Positions 14,392-24,389 of a stretch of 64,000 nt of DNA are shown in pieces. Within the stretch, counting starts at the first letter, position 1; every line of letters starts with the position of its first letter. The translations under genes were made by a program, and so were the position numbers. The notes below the pieces were generated by a model. It was not told where the DNA came from. It worked only from the letters and a program-made list of their open reading frames with translations, and did no database searches. This DNA comes from Mediterraneibacter catenae (lineage in GTDB: Bacteria > Bacillota > Clostridia > Lachnospirales > Lachnospiraceae): NCBI RefSeq assembly GCF_008691045.1, contig NZ_VMSO01000009.1, forward strand, positions 58,735 through 122,734, in the 5' to 3' direction.

Positions 14392-15075
14392 ATGGAAAAT
14401 ATGAATATAAAAATCCTGGTTGTAGATGATGAGAGCAGAATGAGGAAGCTGGTAAAAGATTTTCTTGCCCGCGAAGGGTATACAGTGCTTGAAGCAGGCG
14501 ATGGGATGGAAGCAATGGATATTTTTTATGAAGATAAAGATATTGCCCTTGTTATCCTTGACGTGATGATGCCGAAGATGGATGGGTGGCAGACGTGCAG
14601 GGAAATCAGGGAGTCTTCGAAAGTGCCAATCATCATGCTGACAGCCAGAGCAGAAGAGCGGGATGAACTGCAGGGATTTGAACTGGGGGTGGATGAGTAC
14701 ATTTCTAAACCATTCAGCCCGAAGATCCTGGTTGCCAGAGTGAATGCAATCCTTCGCAGAACGCTCGGCAATGCCGGCGGTGATGTGATCGAAGCAGGAG
14801 GAATCGTGGTCGATAAAGCGGCGCATATCGTAAAGATTGACGGGAAGCCCGTGGAATTGAGTTATAAAGAGTTCGAGCTGCTTTCGTATTTTATGGAGAA
14901 CCAGGGGATTGCACTCTCAAGGGAGAAGATTCTTAACAATGTATGGAATTATGATTATTTTGGTGATGCCAGAACGATCGACACCCACGTTAAGAAGCTG
15001 AGAAGCAAACTGGGAGATAAAGGGGAATATATCCGGACAATCTGGGGCATGGGTTACAAATTTGAGACCGACTGA
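14392..15075 (+). CDS. OmpR/PhoB-family response regulator
   Basis: A 227-residue regulator. The receiver domain (5-118) has the acidic pair D12-D13, phospho-acceptor D57 in LVILDVMMPKMDG, and the Lys of YISKPFSP. The winged-helix output domain (about 132-225) ends with ARTIDTHVKKLRSKLGDKGEYIRTIWGMGYKFE. It should bind direct repeats as a dimer when phosphorylated by the kinase encoded 60 bp downstream. ATG at 14392 after AAGGAG. No obvious target gene is adjacent, so its stimulus is unknown. Confidence 0.93.
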   Translation: MENMNIKILVVDDESRMRKLVKDFLAREGYTVLEAGDGMEAMDIFYEDKDIALVILDVMMPKMDGWQTCREIRESSKVPIIMLTARAEERDELQGFELGVDEYISKPFSPKILVARVNAILRRTLGNAGGDVIEAGGIVVDKAAHIVKIDGKPVELSYKEFELLSYFMENQGIALSREKILNNVWNYDYFGDARTIDTHVKKLRSKLGDKGEYIRTIWGMGYKFETD

Positions 15076-15136
15076 TACACCGTAACAGTGCCGGTATCGC
15101 CGGATCATTACATATGATACGATTGAGGTGACTTAT

Positions 15137-16630
15137 ATGAAACATTCGATCAGACGTCAGATGACGGCGATCTTTATCGGTTTGTTTGTCTGTATACTTG
15201 GAGCAGTGCTTATTATCAACAACGGATTTCTCGGCACATATTATCTGTCGCATAAGGCGAAAGATCTGGTGCGCACTTACCATGAAGTGGATCAGACGCT
15301 GCAGGAAGGCAGCCTGACTGACTTGTCAGTAATGAAAGAAATATTGGTGCGTACGGAGCGTGGAAATATAGATATTGTCGTTGCGAACAGCAGGGGAAAA
15401 GCAGTATTCTCTACTATGCCCGAGAATGATCCGCGCATGAGTCAGATGATCGGGGAGGTCCTCGGACAGAACATCGATCCGGATACGGTAATTGAGCAGA
15501 GCGATAATTTTACGATCTATCGCACAGCGGCAGAAAGCGGTGTGAGCGATGTGGAATATCTGAAGATGTGGGGAATATTTTCTGACGGATCCTGGTTTGT
15601 GATGCAGAGCCCGCTGGCAAGCATCAGGGAGAGCGCGGCACTGGCAAATCAGTTCCTGATCTATCTGGGCACTGTGGGTATCGTTATCGGCGGCCTGCTT
15701 GTGTGGCTTCTGTCGAGAAGGATCACACAACCGATTATGGAACTGGCGCGTCTGTCCCAGGAGATGGCAAATCTGAATTTCGATGCAAAGTATACGAGTG
15801 AAGAGAGTGATGAAATCGGAATCCTGGGAAGTAATTTCAACAGGATGTCCGAACAGCTCGAGAAGACTATTTCCGAGCTTAAACGGGCGAATAATCAGCT
15901 CCAGAAAGATATCGAGCAGAAAGAGAAGATGGAAGAGATGCGAAATGAATTCCTTGGCAATGTATCCCATGAACTTAAGACACCGATCGCATTGATCCAG
16001 GGGTATGCAGAAGGGCTGAAAGAAGGGGTGAATGATGATCCTGAAAGCCGGGAATTCTACTGCGAGGTTATTATGGATGAAGCTGACAAGATGAACAGGA
16101 TGGTGAAGAATCTGCTGACTCTGAATCAGCTTGAGTTCGGTTCAGATGAAGTACAATTTGAGCGTTTTGATATTGTGGGACTGGTGCGCGGGGTTATCGC
16201 AAGCTGCGATATCCTGATCCAGCAGGCGGAAGCAACAGTGGACTTTGTGGCGGATGAGAAGCTGGATGTATGGGCGGATGAGTTCAAGACCGAGCAGGTG
16301 GTGCGCAATTATCTGACGAATGCGATCCATCATGTGGAAAATGAAAAGCGGATAGAGGTGCGGATACGTCAGATCGGGGATACAGCTCATATCAGTGTAT
16401 TTAACAGCGGGAAACCGATACCGGACGAGGATGTACCAAAGCTGTGGGATAAGTTCTATAAAGTGGATAAAGCGCATACAAGAGAATATGGAGGAAATGG
16501 AATCGGTCTTTCAATCGTAAAGGCTATTATGGAGTCGTTCCACCAGAAATACGGAGTACGTAATTTCGATAACGGCGTAGAGTTCTGGTTCGAGCTGGAT
16601 GCAAAAACAGAAAATACTTCTTTACATTAA
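15137..16630 (+). CDS. Membrane sensor histidine kinase
   Basis: A 497-residue kinase. TM1 is at about residues 11-33, an extracellular sensor domain spans about 35-170, TM2 about 172-195, followed by HAMP, a HisKA domain with the phospho-acceptor His in NVSHELKTPIALIQGYAEGL (about residue 278), and an ATPase domain with NYLTNAIHHV (N box), DEDVPKLWDKFYKVD and GGNGIGLSIVKAIME (G boxes). The start is ATG at 15137, preceded by GAGGTG. Partner of the upstream response regulator; the layout resembles cell-envelope sensors of the VanS/PhoR class. Confidence 0.93.
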   Translation: MKHSIRRQMTAIFIGLFVCILGAVLIINNGFLGTYYLSHKAKDLVRTYHEVDQTLQEGSLTDLSVMKEILVRTERGNIDIVVANSRGKAVFSTMPENDPRMSQMIGEVLGQNIDPDTVIEQSDNFTIYRTAAESGVSDVEYLKMWGIFSDGSWFVMQSPLASIRESAALANQFLIYLGTVGIVIGGLLVWLLSRRITQPIMELARLSQEMANLNFDAKYTSEESDEIGILGSNFNRMSEQLEKTISELKRANNQLQKDIEQKEKMEEMRNEFLGNVSHELKTPIALIQGYAEGLKEGVNDDPESREFYCEVIMDEADKMNRMVKNLLTLNQLEFGSDEVQFERFDIVGLVRGVIASCDILIQQAEATVDFVADEKLDVWADEFKTEQVVRNYLTNAIHHVENEKRIEVRIRQIGDTAHISVFNSGKPIPDEDVPKLWDKFYKVDKAHTREYGGNGIGLSIVKAIMESFHQKYGVRNFDNGVEFWFELDAKTENTSLH

Positions 16631-16670
16631 AGTGAAAGTGCGATAAAATATTAACGTTACAGAGTGGTTT

Positions 16671-16722
16671 AAGGCATACGGCATGCCGGCTGTCAGCAGT
16701 GGGCATGGGTATGCCTTATATC
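16671..16722 (+). terminator. Terminator after the histidine kinase gene
   Basis: AAGGCATACGGCATGCC pairs imperfectly with GGGCATGGGTATGCCTT (16671-16687 / 16701-16717); a T-containing run follows. Confidence 0.65.
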
Positions 16723-16729
16723 ATTTTAG

Positions 16730-16770
16730 GTAACAGTTCAGCCATATGACAATCATGACTGAACTGTAAC
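16730..16770. repeat. Short palindrome related to the 11.4-kb element ends
   Basis: GTAACAGTTCAG (16730-16741) and CTGAACTGTAAC (16759-16770) form an 11/12-bp inverted repeat. The motif equals the ends of the 165-bp element at 11384-11548, but the interior is missing. Confidence 0.6.
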
Positions 16771-16798
16771 TATTTTAAAGAATGAGGAGGAATTTGCA

Positions 16799-18205
16799 GT
16801 GTATGACAAGATTTACAGTGCCGTACAGTCAGTAGACGACTTTGTGTGGGGGTGGTGGATGATCATTCTTCTTTTGGGAACCCACGTTTTTCTGACGTTG
16901 AGGACCGGATTCATACAGAGAAAGACAATTATGAAGGGAATCCCTCTCTCTGTATCAAAAGAGGAGGGAGCTGACGGCGAAGTCAGCCAGTTTGGTGCTC
17001 TGGCAACAGCGCTGGCATCTACGATCGGAACAGGCAATATTATCGGTGTGGGGACTGCAATCGCATTAGGCGGACCGGGAGCGGTACTCTGGTGCTGGCT
17101 GACCGGCGTGTTTGGCATTGCAACGAAATATGCAGAGTCTCTCATCGCGGTTAAATATCGAGTGAAGACTCCTGACGGACGTATGCAGGGTGGAGCTATG
17201 TATGCACTGGAACGAGGCCTTAATCTGAAATGGCTGGGGATGATCTTCTCGGTATTTGCCGGATGTGCATCTTTCGGTATCGGATGTGCGACTCAGGTTA
17301 ATGCTATCGCAGAAGTCTGTAATACTAATCTGGGGATTGATCCATGGATTGTTGGTGTAGTGATTGCGGTGCTGACGGCATTTGTTATTTTCGGCGGAAT
17401 AAAGAGTATAGCAAGCGTATGCGAGAAACTGGTTCCTTTCATGGCGCTTTTTTATGTGATCGGATGTATCATTATACTGGGAATCAATCATGAGTATATC
17501 ATTCCTACGGTCACCACGATCTGCCGGCTTGCATTTGCAGATCAGGGGGCGGTAATCGGTGGCCTTGTGGGCGGCGGTCTCCGCTATGCAATCCAGTACG
17601 GAGTTGCAAGAGGACTCTTCTCTAATGAATCCGGTATGGGCTCCGCGCCGATCGCGGCGGCTGCGGCAAGGACGAAAAATCCGGTGCGTCAGGCGCTCGT
17701 TTCTTCAACGGGAACTTTCTGGGACACAGTTGTTGTCTGCCTGATGACGGGACTTGTGCTTGTATCGACTATGCTGAAAAATCCGGATCTGCTTTCAACA
17801 GTTGATAACGGAGGTCAGCTTACGACAATGGCATTTTCACAGATTCCGTATTTCGGACCGTTTATCCTTGTTGTCGGTATCATTACATTTGCATATTCCA
17901 CGATTCTCGGATGGGCATATTACGGGGAGCGGTGTGTGGAATATTTTGCCGGAAAGTTCGGGCTTATCCCGTACAGGGTACTTTATATAGCTGTCGCACT
18001 GATTGCGCCTGTCCTGGCACTGGATCTTGTATGGCTGATCGCGGATATCCTTAACGCGCTTATGGCAATCCCGAACCTCATAGCAGTCCTTCTGCTCTCG
18101 CCCGTTATTGTCAAAGAGACGAAAAAATATGTAAACAATCTGGACGCAGTGGATGATACGCCGATCCCGGTGGTCGAGACCGGTATCGGAAACAGTAAAA
18201 AATAA
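16799..18205 (+). CDS. Sodium:alanine symporter family protein (AGCS)
   Basis: A 468-residue amino-acid:cation symporter of the AlsT/AgcS family with about ten membrane helices. Signature stretches: GDGEVSQFGALATALASTIGTGNIIGV-like sequence near residue 65 (here DGEVSQFGALATALASTIGT), GGAMYALERGL, and GVARGLFSNESGMGSAPIAAA. It takes up alanine or glycine with Na+. The start is GTG at 16799, 8 nt after GAGGAGG; no ATG nearby fits. It is a single gene following a repeat-bearing gap; substrate preference cannot be read from sequence. Confidence 0.92.
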   Translation: MYDKIYSAVQSVDDFVWGWWMIILLLGTHVFLTLRTGFIQRKTIMKGIPLSVSKEEGADGEVSQFGALATALASTIGTGNIIGVGTAIALGGPGAVLWCWLTGVFGIATKYAESLIAVKYRVKTPDGRMQGGAMYALERGLNLKWLGMIFSVFAGCASFGIGCATQVNAIAEVCNTNLGIDPWIVGVVIAVLTAFVIFGGIKSIASVCEKLVPFMALFYVIGCIIILGINHEYIIPTVTTICRLAFADQGAVIGGLVGGGLRYAIQYGVARGLFSNESGMGSAPIAAAAARTKNPVRQALVSSTGTFWDTVVVCLMTGLVLVSTMLKNPDLLSTVDNGGQLTTMAFSQIPYFGPFILVVGIITFAYSTILGWAYYGERCVEYFAGKFGLIPYRVLYIAVALIAPVLALDLVWLIADILNALMAIPNLIAVLLLSPVIVKETKKYVNNLDAVDDTPIPVVETGIGNSKK

Positions 18206-18243
18206 GCTGTTAAATTCTCGTATACAGAAGCGGAGGAAAAAGG

Positions 18244-18849
18244 ATGATAGCGATTATTGACTATGATGCAGGTAATATAAAGAGTGTGGAAAAAGCCCTT
18301 CTCCTTCTCGGGCAGGAAGTAAAAGTGACCGGAGATAAAGAGACGATCCTGTCAGCTGATAAGGTGATCCTGCCTGGTGTAGGCGCTTTTGGAGATGCGA
18401 TGGCTACAATACGTGAAAGAGGGCTGGAGAGCGTGATCTGTCAGGTTGTAGACAAGGGGACACCGTTTCTCGGGATTTGTCTTGGACTTCAGCTTCTCTT
18501 TGAGCGCAGCGACGAGGCCCCAGGTGTGAAAGGTCTTGGGATTCTGAAAGGAGAGATCCTGAAAATTCCGGAAAAGGAAGGAATGAAAATTCCGCATATG
18601 GGATGGAATTCACTTCACCTGGAGAATGATGGCAGGCTGTTCCGCGGAGTGGCGGAAGGTGCCTATGTTTATTTTGTTCATTCCTATTATCTTAAGGCGG
18701 CTGACGCGCGGATTGTGAAAGCATCTACGGATTACTGCACACATATCCATGCTTCCGTGGAGAAAGACAATGTGTTTGCATGCCAGTTCCATCCAGAGAA
18801 GAGCAGTGATGTGGGGTTTCAGATACTGAAGAACTTTGTGGAATTATAG
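18244..18849 (+). CDS. hisH: Imidazole glycerol phosphate synthase, glutaminase subunit
   Basis: A 201-residue class I glutamine amidotransferase. The nucleophile Cys is in FLGICLGLQLLFE, and the His-Glu pair in CQFHPEKSS; the oxyanion strand region LPGVGAFGDAM is present. It supplies ammonia to HisF for histidine biosynthesis. ATG at 18244 follows GGAGG. hisF starts 12 bp downstream. The other his genes are not in the window, so hisHF is split from the rest of the pathway or is an isolated pair. Confidence 0.95.
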   Translation: MIAIIDYDAGNIKSVEKALLLLGQEVKVTGDKETILSADKVILPGVGAFGDAMATIRERGLESVICQVVDKGTPFLGICLGLQLLFERSDEAPGVKGLGILKGEILKIPEKEGMKIPHMGWNSLHLENDGRLFRGVAEGAYVYFVHSYYLKAADARIVKASTDYCTHIHASVEKDNVFACQFHPEKSSDVGFQILKNFVEL

Positions 18850-18861
18850 GAGAAAAACGAT

Positions 18862-19623
18862 ATGTTTACAAAGAGAATCATTCCCTGCCTTGATGTAAAC
18901 GGGGGAAGAGTAGTAAAAGGAGTCAATTTTGTTGATCTTAAAGATGCAGGTGATCCGGTGGAGATTGCTAAAGCATATGATAAGGCGGGAGCAGACGAAC
19001 TTGTATTTCTCGATATAACGGCATCGTCCGACAACAGGGGAACTGTCATAGATATGGTGAGGAAAGTGGCAGAATGTGTGTTTATCCCGTTTACTGTAGG
19101 CGGCGGTATCCGTACGGTAGATGACTTTCGGGCGATTCTCCGGGAAGGTGCGGACAAAATTTCGATTAATTCTTCTGCGATCAATACGCCGGAGCTGGTC
19201 AGCGATGCAGCTGATAAGTTCGGAAGCCAGTGTGTTGTTGTGGCGATTGATGCCAAGAAAAGAGCGGACGGTTCAGGATGGAATATTTACAAGAACGGTG
19301 GACGCATTGATGTAGGTATTGACGCGGTAGAGTGGGCGATGAAAGTGGAGAAGCTCGGGGCAGGGGAGATACTGCTGACCAGCATGGACTGCGACGGCAC
19401 GAAAGCCGGTTATGATCTGGAGCTGACACGCACGATCGCTGAAAGTGTATCCATTCCGGTCATAGCCTCCGGCGGGGCAGGAACGTTAGAACATTTTAAA
19501 GAAGCACTGTCAGTCGGAAAAGCAGACGCAGCGCTGGCTGCTTCTCTGTTCCACTATAAAGAGCTGGAGATCCGGCAGGTGAAAGAATACCTTCAGGGTG
19601 AGGGCGTGCCGGTGAGGCTGTAA
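18862..19623 (+). CDS. hisF: Imidazole glycerol phosphate synthase, cyclase subunit
   Basis: A 253-residue TIM-barrel enzyme that closes the imidazole ring to give IGP and AICAR. The two catalytic aspartates are seen in [17 protein letters not shown] (near residue 11) and VVAIDAKKR (near residue 130); phosphate loops VGGGIRT and ASGGAGT are intact. ATG follows AGGAG that overlaps the hisH stop. Works as a dimer with HisH. Confidence 0.95.
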   Translation: MFTKRIIPCLDVNGGRVVKGVNFVDLKDAGDPVEIAKAYDKAGADELVFLDITASSDNRGTVIDMVRKVAECVFIPFTVGGGIRTVDDFRAILREGADKISINSSAINTPELVSDAADKFGSQCVVVAIDAKKRADGSGWNIYKNGGRIDVGIDAVEWAMKVEKLGAGEILLTSMDCDGTKAGYDLELTRTIAESVSIPVIASGGAGTLEHFKEALSVGKADAALAASLFHYKELEIRQVKEYLQGEGVPVRL

Positions 19624-19706
19624 ATATAACAGCTCATCCATTGCAATGCATCCGGTATGATGATAAAATTATCTGGAATATTCAGAAAGAAAAGAGGAAC
19701 AGGAGC

Positions 19707-20375
19707 ATGGCAGGCCTGAACGGAGACTGGTACGAAGCACTGAAGGGGGAATTCTCAAAGCCCTACTACAAAAAACTATTTGAGACAGTAAACATGGAAT
19801 ACAGGACGCATCTGATCTTCCCTCCGGCGGAGGACATTTTCAATGCGTTCCATCTGACGCCACTGAAAGATGTTAAGGTCGTGATCCTCGGACAAGATCC
19901 GTATCACAATAACGGGCAGGCGCACGGCCTGTGCTTTTCTGTGAAGAAGGGCGTGGACATTCCCCCGTCTCTTGTGAATATATATCAGGAGCTCCACGAT
20001 GATCTGGGATGCGCGATTCCGAATCATGGCTGCCTGACGAAATGGGCAGAGCAGGGAGTGCTCATGCTGAACACGGTGCTCACGGTTCGTGCACATCAGG
20101 CTAATTCTCACCGGGGAATTGGCTGGGAGGAGTTTACAGATGCGGCGATCATGGCGCTGAACGGTCAGGACAGACCGATTGTATTTATCCTGTGGGGCAG
20201 CCCGGCTCAGAGGAAGAAAGTGATGCTCAACAACCCGAAGCATCTGATCCTGACGGCGCCTCATCCAAGTCCGCTGTCTGCTTTCCGCGGATTCTTTGGC
20301 AGCAGGCCGTTCAGCAAGACAAATGCATTTCTGGAGAGTCACGGGATTGCCCCCATCGACTGGCAGATAGACTGA
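19707..20375 (+). CDS. ung: Uracil-DNA glycosylase, family 1
   Basis: A 222-residue DNA repair enzyme that removes uracil from DNA. The water-activating loop GQDPYHNNGQAHGLCFSV and the minor-groove loop HPSPLSAFRGFFGSRPFSK are both complete. The start is ATG at 19707 with AGAGGA 8 nt upstream; the frame is open further upstream to 19641 without a ribosome site. A single gene between hisF and tRNA-Gly. Confidence 0.95.
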   Translation: MAGLNGDWYEALKGEFSKPYYKKLFETVNMEYRTHLIFPPAEDIFNAFHLTPLKDVKVVILGQDPYHNNGQAHGLCFSVKKGVDIPPSLVNIYQELHDDLGCAIPNHGCLTKWAEQGVLMLNTVLTVRAHQANSHRGIGWEEFTDAAIMALNGQDRPIVFILWGSPAQRKKVMLNNPKHLILTAPHPSPLSAFRGFFGSRPFSKTNAFLESHGIAPIDWQID

Positions 20376-20427
20376 GAAAAGTCTTGCAATTTCAATAAAA
20401 GCGCGCTATAATTCATAACGTGTTGAT

Positions 20428-20498
20428 GCAGATGTAGTTCATCGGTAGAATACCAGCTTCCCAAGCTGGGGAGGCGGGTTCGATTCCCGTCATCTGCT
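20428..20498 (+). tRNA. tRNA-Gly(CCC), integration site of the 20.5-25.5 kb island
   Basis: Acceptor GCAGATG/CATCTGC; loop TTCCCAA gives anticodon CCC. Its last 20 bases (20479-20498) are repeated at 25504-25523. Confidence 0.95.
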
Positions 20499-20505
20499 GT
20501 AAATA

Positions 20506-20545
20506 AGCCGTGATTGTTAAGAATATAGCGATTACGGCTCTTTTT
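20506..20545 (+). terminator. Terminator just inside the island
   Basis: AGCCGT/ACGGCT stem (20506-20511 / 20534-20539) with CTTTTT. It replaces the native tRNA terminator displaced by integration; the ribosome site of the esterase gene follows directly. Confidence 0.6.
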
Positions 20546-20564
20546 GATTGGAGGAGATATAAGT

Positions 20565-21515
20565 ATGATAGAAAGAGCGAAGATAGAGAATGGAATTCTT
20601 GGGCTTGATTTGAGTAAAATCATTATTTTTGGAGATTCATTTACTGAAGGATATTCTCCGGACGGAAATGTTATTTCATGGGGGAACCGCCTGATTCCAT
20701 ATCTGGAGTGTGAGAAATCCCATGTATATGGGGAAGGAGGAGTTGGGTTTACCCATATGTCTTCATCCAGTAGAAGAACAGCGATTCAGGCATGGAACAA
20801 TCATAAAGGTGAGATTAGCTGGCTGGATGAAGCAACAACTGTTTTTGTCATGTTGGGATGGAATGACAATGATCAGGATTACGGAGATTCATTTATGGAT
20901 GCGGTAGAAACATTTTTTAATCAGGTTTTGTCTGATTGTCCGAATGCATCCGTTGTTTATCTGTTTAATCCCGGATTGGTGCCGCCGAAGAAACAGATAA
21001 TAAGAAAAATTTATGATGCCGTTATGATTTATGCAAAGCAGAAGGTTGTTTTTTGGGATTCCTGGAGCTGGATGGTATTCAATGAGAGTTGTTTTTCAAG
21101 TGATAATGTTCATCCGAATAGCAGTGGCCAGACAACAATTGCAAGAAATGTATACCGAAAATTGCTTGGAGGAGATATCGAAACAAGCGCAGTATGTAAT
21201 ATATCAGATGTAAATGGGTTTACATTTAACCTTGAGAGAAACGGAAAAATGGTAAATATCTATGCTTCAGGGACAGTAAATGCAATACGTGCAAATGCGA
21301 TAGGACATTTTCCGGGCTATTTTACTCCATGGAAAAAATCAGCGGGACCAGTTTTGAGATGGAGTTTTCCGGTTATGCTGGGAACCGGCAAAATCGGGCT
21401 GCTGGATATGGGAGGGTCTAATGGGAATAGTGTGTATATTCTCCAGACAGATGATTATATTAGCGATAGTTTTCAGATCACAAGCTCTGTGGATTTATTG
21501 GAATTTCTGGGGTAA
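20565..21515 (+). CDS. SGNH/GDSL-type esterase
   Basis: A 316-residue protein. The N-terminal SGNH hydrolase domain shows block I IIIFGDSFTEGYSPDG (catalytic Ser), the oxyanion Gly in YGEGGVGFTH, the Asn of MLGWNDNDQDYG and the catalytic Asp/His in SDNVHPNSSGQ. About 110 further residues form a C-terminal beta-rich domain. No signal peptide is seen. It likely adds or removes acetyl groups on a saccharide, fitting the neighbouring glycosyltransferases. ATG at 20565 with GGAGGA 9 nt upstream; an upstream TTG at 20544 is unlikely. First gene of the island. Confidence 0.82.
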   Translation: MIERAKIENGILGLDLSKIIIFGDSFTEGYSPDGNVISWGNRLIPYLECEKSHVYGEGGVGFTHMSSSSRRTAIQAWNNHKGEISWLDEATTVFVMLGWNDNDQDYGDSFMDAVETFFNQVLSDCPNASVVYLFNPGLVPPKKQIIRKIYDAVMIYAKQKVVFWDSWSWMVFNESCFSSDNVHPNSSGQTTIARNVYRKLLGGDIETSAVCNISDVNGFTFNLERNGKMVNIYASGTVNAIRANAIGHFPGYFTPWKKSAGPVLRWSFPVMLGTGKIGLLDMGGSNGNSVYILQTDDYISDSFQITSSVDLLEFLG

Positions 21516-21648
21516 TACTGAAGAGGGGAATTTTAGATAATACTCTTATTCAATTTAAAAGTGTTTTTTAAAGAGAGGACGAGCAAAGAATATTAGGAAA
21601 TTCATTTGCGTGTGATGTCTTATTTTACAGAGAAGGAGTTTTTTTATT

Positions 21649-23424
21649 ATGATTGCGTTACTGTCGGTATTTCTACCTCCTTTTATATTGATCTGTGTAC
21701 GTAACAGGATTTTTGATACACAGCTGTCTGATAGAAAAAGGATTATGCATTATCTGATAGCTGTGATAGGACTCAATTGGGTTATGATGATGATTCTTTA
21801 TTTTGGATTTGATAGTACAGGATCATTGTCGGATAATCTAAATAATCATAATGGCTTTGCCTGCAAATATATCAGCCTGGCAGTTCTTATCGCTTTAGCA
21901 GAACCGCTGACAGAATGTTATATACGCCGACATATGACATTGAAAGTTGCAAGACCATCGGGTACAACTTTTAAATTCTGTTATTGGAAATTATGTGCGT
22001 GGGTTTATTCGGCTGTATTGTTTGCGCTGAACTTTATTCGTATCTTTGATAACTGTTTTTGGGGAGATGAAGGCTTTACCATAGACCTTGCTCAAAAAAG
22101 TATACCGGGGATTATTTCGGGAACGGCTGCAGATGTGCATCCGCCGCTTTACTATCTTCTAGTCAAAATTGCTTATGAGATTTTCGGAAAACAGGGGTGG
22201 GTTTTCCATTTGGTATCGCTGATTCCGTGTGTTGTCATTATTATTTTTTCCATGACAACTATATGGAAAAAATTTGGCGGAAGTGCTTCGGTAATTTTGA
22301 TTACCCTTGCATGCCTTTCTGCTAATGCGGTGCGAAATAATGTTGAAGTCAGGATGTATTCCTGGGGAGCGCTTTTTGTCCTTTTGAGTTTTTATTCTTT
22401 ATACGGTATCTTGGAGAAAAACCGTGTGAAGGATTATCTTCTGTTTGGTTTGTTTTCACTTGCGGCGGCATATACTCATTATTATTGTCTGATATCAGTG
22501 GCTTTCTTTTATCTGGTGCTGCTTGTTCGTGCTCTGGTCAGCAGGAAGGAGAATTTAAAAAAGACGCTGATTACATGTGTTCTGACAGTCATTGGATATC
22601 TGCCGTGGTTTTTTATTATGTTACGCACCCTGACGGAGAAAACGGAGAGCTATTGGATTGAAGAAATACCGACTTTTCAGGAAAGTATACAGGAGCTGTT
22701 TTCCGGACAGTTTCCTCTATGGCTATGGTGCCTGATAGCGGTCGCTTTTATTTTTGCACTGCTTTATGAGACTAGAATTATAAAGATCGAGAAAACAAAC
22801 AAGGAACAATACGGAATACGTGTCGATATATCTGCTTTTCATATCACAGACAGGGTAGTATTTTTAATAGCTGGAATCATAAGTGTTATTGGTACTATTG
22901 GATTCGGTATTACTATTTCAGAGCTTATCAGACCGTTTTACCTGGTGAGATATATTTATCCTGTGTCAGTTGTAGCATGGGTGGTATTATGTGTGGTCAT
23001 ATCCAGATTGAAAGGCAGAAAAATATATTCTGTTCTTCTCATTTTGGTGATGTGTATATTATTTATTCCGTCTTACAAAAAGGTTTATCTGCATGATAAA
23101 AGCGCTGATAAAATGCTTACTGAAACAATGGAACTGACATCGGATATTAAAACAGATGATGTAATTCTTACCGACCAGGTTCATATCGATTGGTCGCTTG
23201 CGGCATATTATTATCCGGGAGTAGAAACGGAGCTGGTCAATTTGTCTGATGTTCCGAAGTTGGATACGGGAAGAATCTATTGGCTGATATTAAATAATAT
23301 AAAGAAAGCCGAAGATACGCTTGGTCAGATCGAGAGCCAGGGGTTTGAATGTGAAACAATCGCGGAAAAAGGTAAAGTTGGTACTTTTACAGTTAATATT
23401 TATAAACTGACATATGAGCAGTGA
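21649..23424 (+). CDS. Polytopic membrane glycosyltransferase (PMT/ArnT-like, GT-C fold)
   Basis: A 591-residue membrane protein with roughly twelve hydrophobic segments. The first extracytoplasmic loop carries the GT-C acidic motif FWGDEGFTIDLA and, after it, AADVHPPLYYLLVKIAYEIFG, as in PMT_2 family enzymes that use polyprenyl-phosphate sugars. In gtr cassettes, such a protein is the serotype-specific transferase that moves the sugar to an envelope polymer outside the cell. A soluble-looking C-terminal part (about 490-591) follows the last helix. The sugar and acceptor are unknown. Confidence 0.82.
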   Translation: MIALLSVFLPPFILICVRNRIFDTQLSDRKRIMHYLIAVIGLNWVMMMILYFGFDSTGSLSDNLNNHNGFACKYISLAVLIALAEPLTECYIRRHMTLKVARPSGTTFKFCYWKLCAWVYSAVLFALNFIRIFDNCFWGDEGFTIDLAQKSIPGIISGTAADVHPPLYYLLVKIAYEIFGKQGWVFHLVSLIPCVVIIIFSMTTIWKKFGGSASVILITLACLSANAVRNNVEVRMYSWGALFVLLSFYSLYGILEKNRVKDYLLFGLFSLAAAYTHYYCLISVAFFYLVLLVRALVSRKENLKKTLITCVLTVIGYLPWFFIMLRTLTEKTESYWIEEIPTFQESIQELFSGQFPLWLWCLIAVAFIFALLYETRIIKIEKTNKEQYGIRVDISAFHITDRVVFLIAGIISVIGTIGFGITISELIRPFYLVRYIYPVSVVAWVVLCVVISRLKGRKIYSVLLILVMCILFIPSYKKVYLHDKSADKMLTETMELTSDIKTDDVILTDQVHIDWSLAAYYYPGVETELVNLSDVPKLDTGRIYWLILNNIKKAEDTLGQIESQGFECETIAEKGKVGTFTVNIYKLTYEQ

Positions 23425-23436
23425 GTTGGTGAAAAG

Positions 23437-24387
23437 ATGAAGAAAATATCCCTTATTATTCCCTGCTACAATGAAGAAGAGTCAATTCCTTTATTCTACA
23501 GGGAGACAACAAATGTTTTGAAAAAATTGGAAGAATATTCTTATGAAATGGTCTTTGTAAATGATGGGTCAACTGATAATACTTTGGATGTACTGACGGG
23601 ACTGGCGGAAATGGATGACCATGTGAAATATCTTCATTTTTCCAGAAATTTTGGCAAAGAAGCAGCAATGTATGCCGGATTCTGCAATGTTTCCGGCGAT
23701 TATGTCGCTGTTATGGATGCGGATCTGCAGGATCCGCCATCCCTTCTTCCACAGATGTTGAATATATTGGAAACAAAGGAATATGATAGCGTGGCGACCA
23801 GAAGAGTCAGCAGAGATGGCGAACCGCCCATACGCAGCTTTTTTGCCAGAAAATTCTATCAGATCATTAACAGAATTTCAGATGCAGATATCGTAGATGG
23901 TGCAAGAGACTTCCGGTTGATGAAAAGGGAGATGGTAAATGTTATCGTTGCGATGAAAGAGGCAAATCGTTTTTCTAAAGGGATTTTTGGCTGGATCGGT
24001 TTTAAAACATATTGGCTTCCCTATAAAAACGTAGAGCGGGTTGCCGGCGAGACGAAGTGGAGTTTCTGGAAACTGTTTCGCTATGCTGTCGACGGGATTA
24101 TTAATTTTTCACAGACGCCTCTGTCTATTGCATCCTGGGGAGGGATTCTTCTGACATTTTGCTCTTTTATTATCCTGATTCTGATTATTATAAGAAAGTT
24201 GATGTTTGGTGATGCAGTTGATGGATGGGCGTCTCTGGTCTGTATTATTATTTTTATCGGAGGAATCCAACTTTTTTGTCTTGGTATTATAGGTCAATAT
24301 ATTGCCAAAATTTATCTGGAAACAAAGCGGCGTCCTCATTATATTATTGCAAAAACCAATATCGATGATGCGAAAAGGGCAGAGTAA
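23437..24387 (+). CDS. GtrB-like polyprenyl-phosphate glycosyltransferase (GT2)
   Basis: A 316-residue DPM1/GtrB-type enzyme. The GT2 domain shows SLIIPCYNEEESIPLFYRE, FVNDGSTDNT, MDADLQDPPSLLPQM and the conserved DGARDFRLMKREM; two C-terminal membrane helices lie at about 230-290. It loads a sugar from a nucleotide donor onto undecaprenyl phosphate on the cytoplasmic face. It lies 12 bp after the large transferase gene and 2 bp before the GtrA-like gene, as in gtr operons. Confidence 0.9.
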   Translation: MKKISLIIPCYNEEESIPLFYRETTNVLKKLEEYSYEMVFVNDGSTDNTLDVLTGLAEMDDHVKYLHFSRNFGKEAAMYAGFCNVSGDYVAVMDADLQDPPSLLPQMLNILETKEYDSVATRRVSRDGEPPIRSFFARKFYQIINRISDADIVDGARDFRLMKREMVNVIVAMKEANRFSKGIFGWIGFKTYWLPYKNVERVAGETKWSFWKLFRYAVDGIINFSQTPLSIASWGGILLTFCSFIILILIIIRKLMFGDAVDGWASLVCIIIFIGGIQLFCLGIIGQYIAKIYLETKRRPHYIIAKTNIDDAKRAE

Positions 24388-24389
24388 AA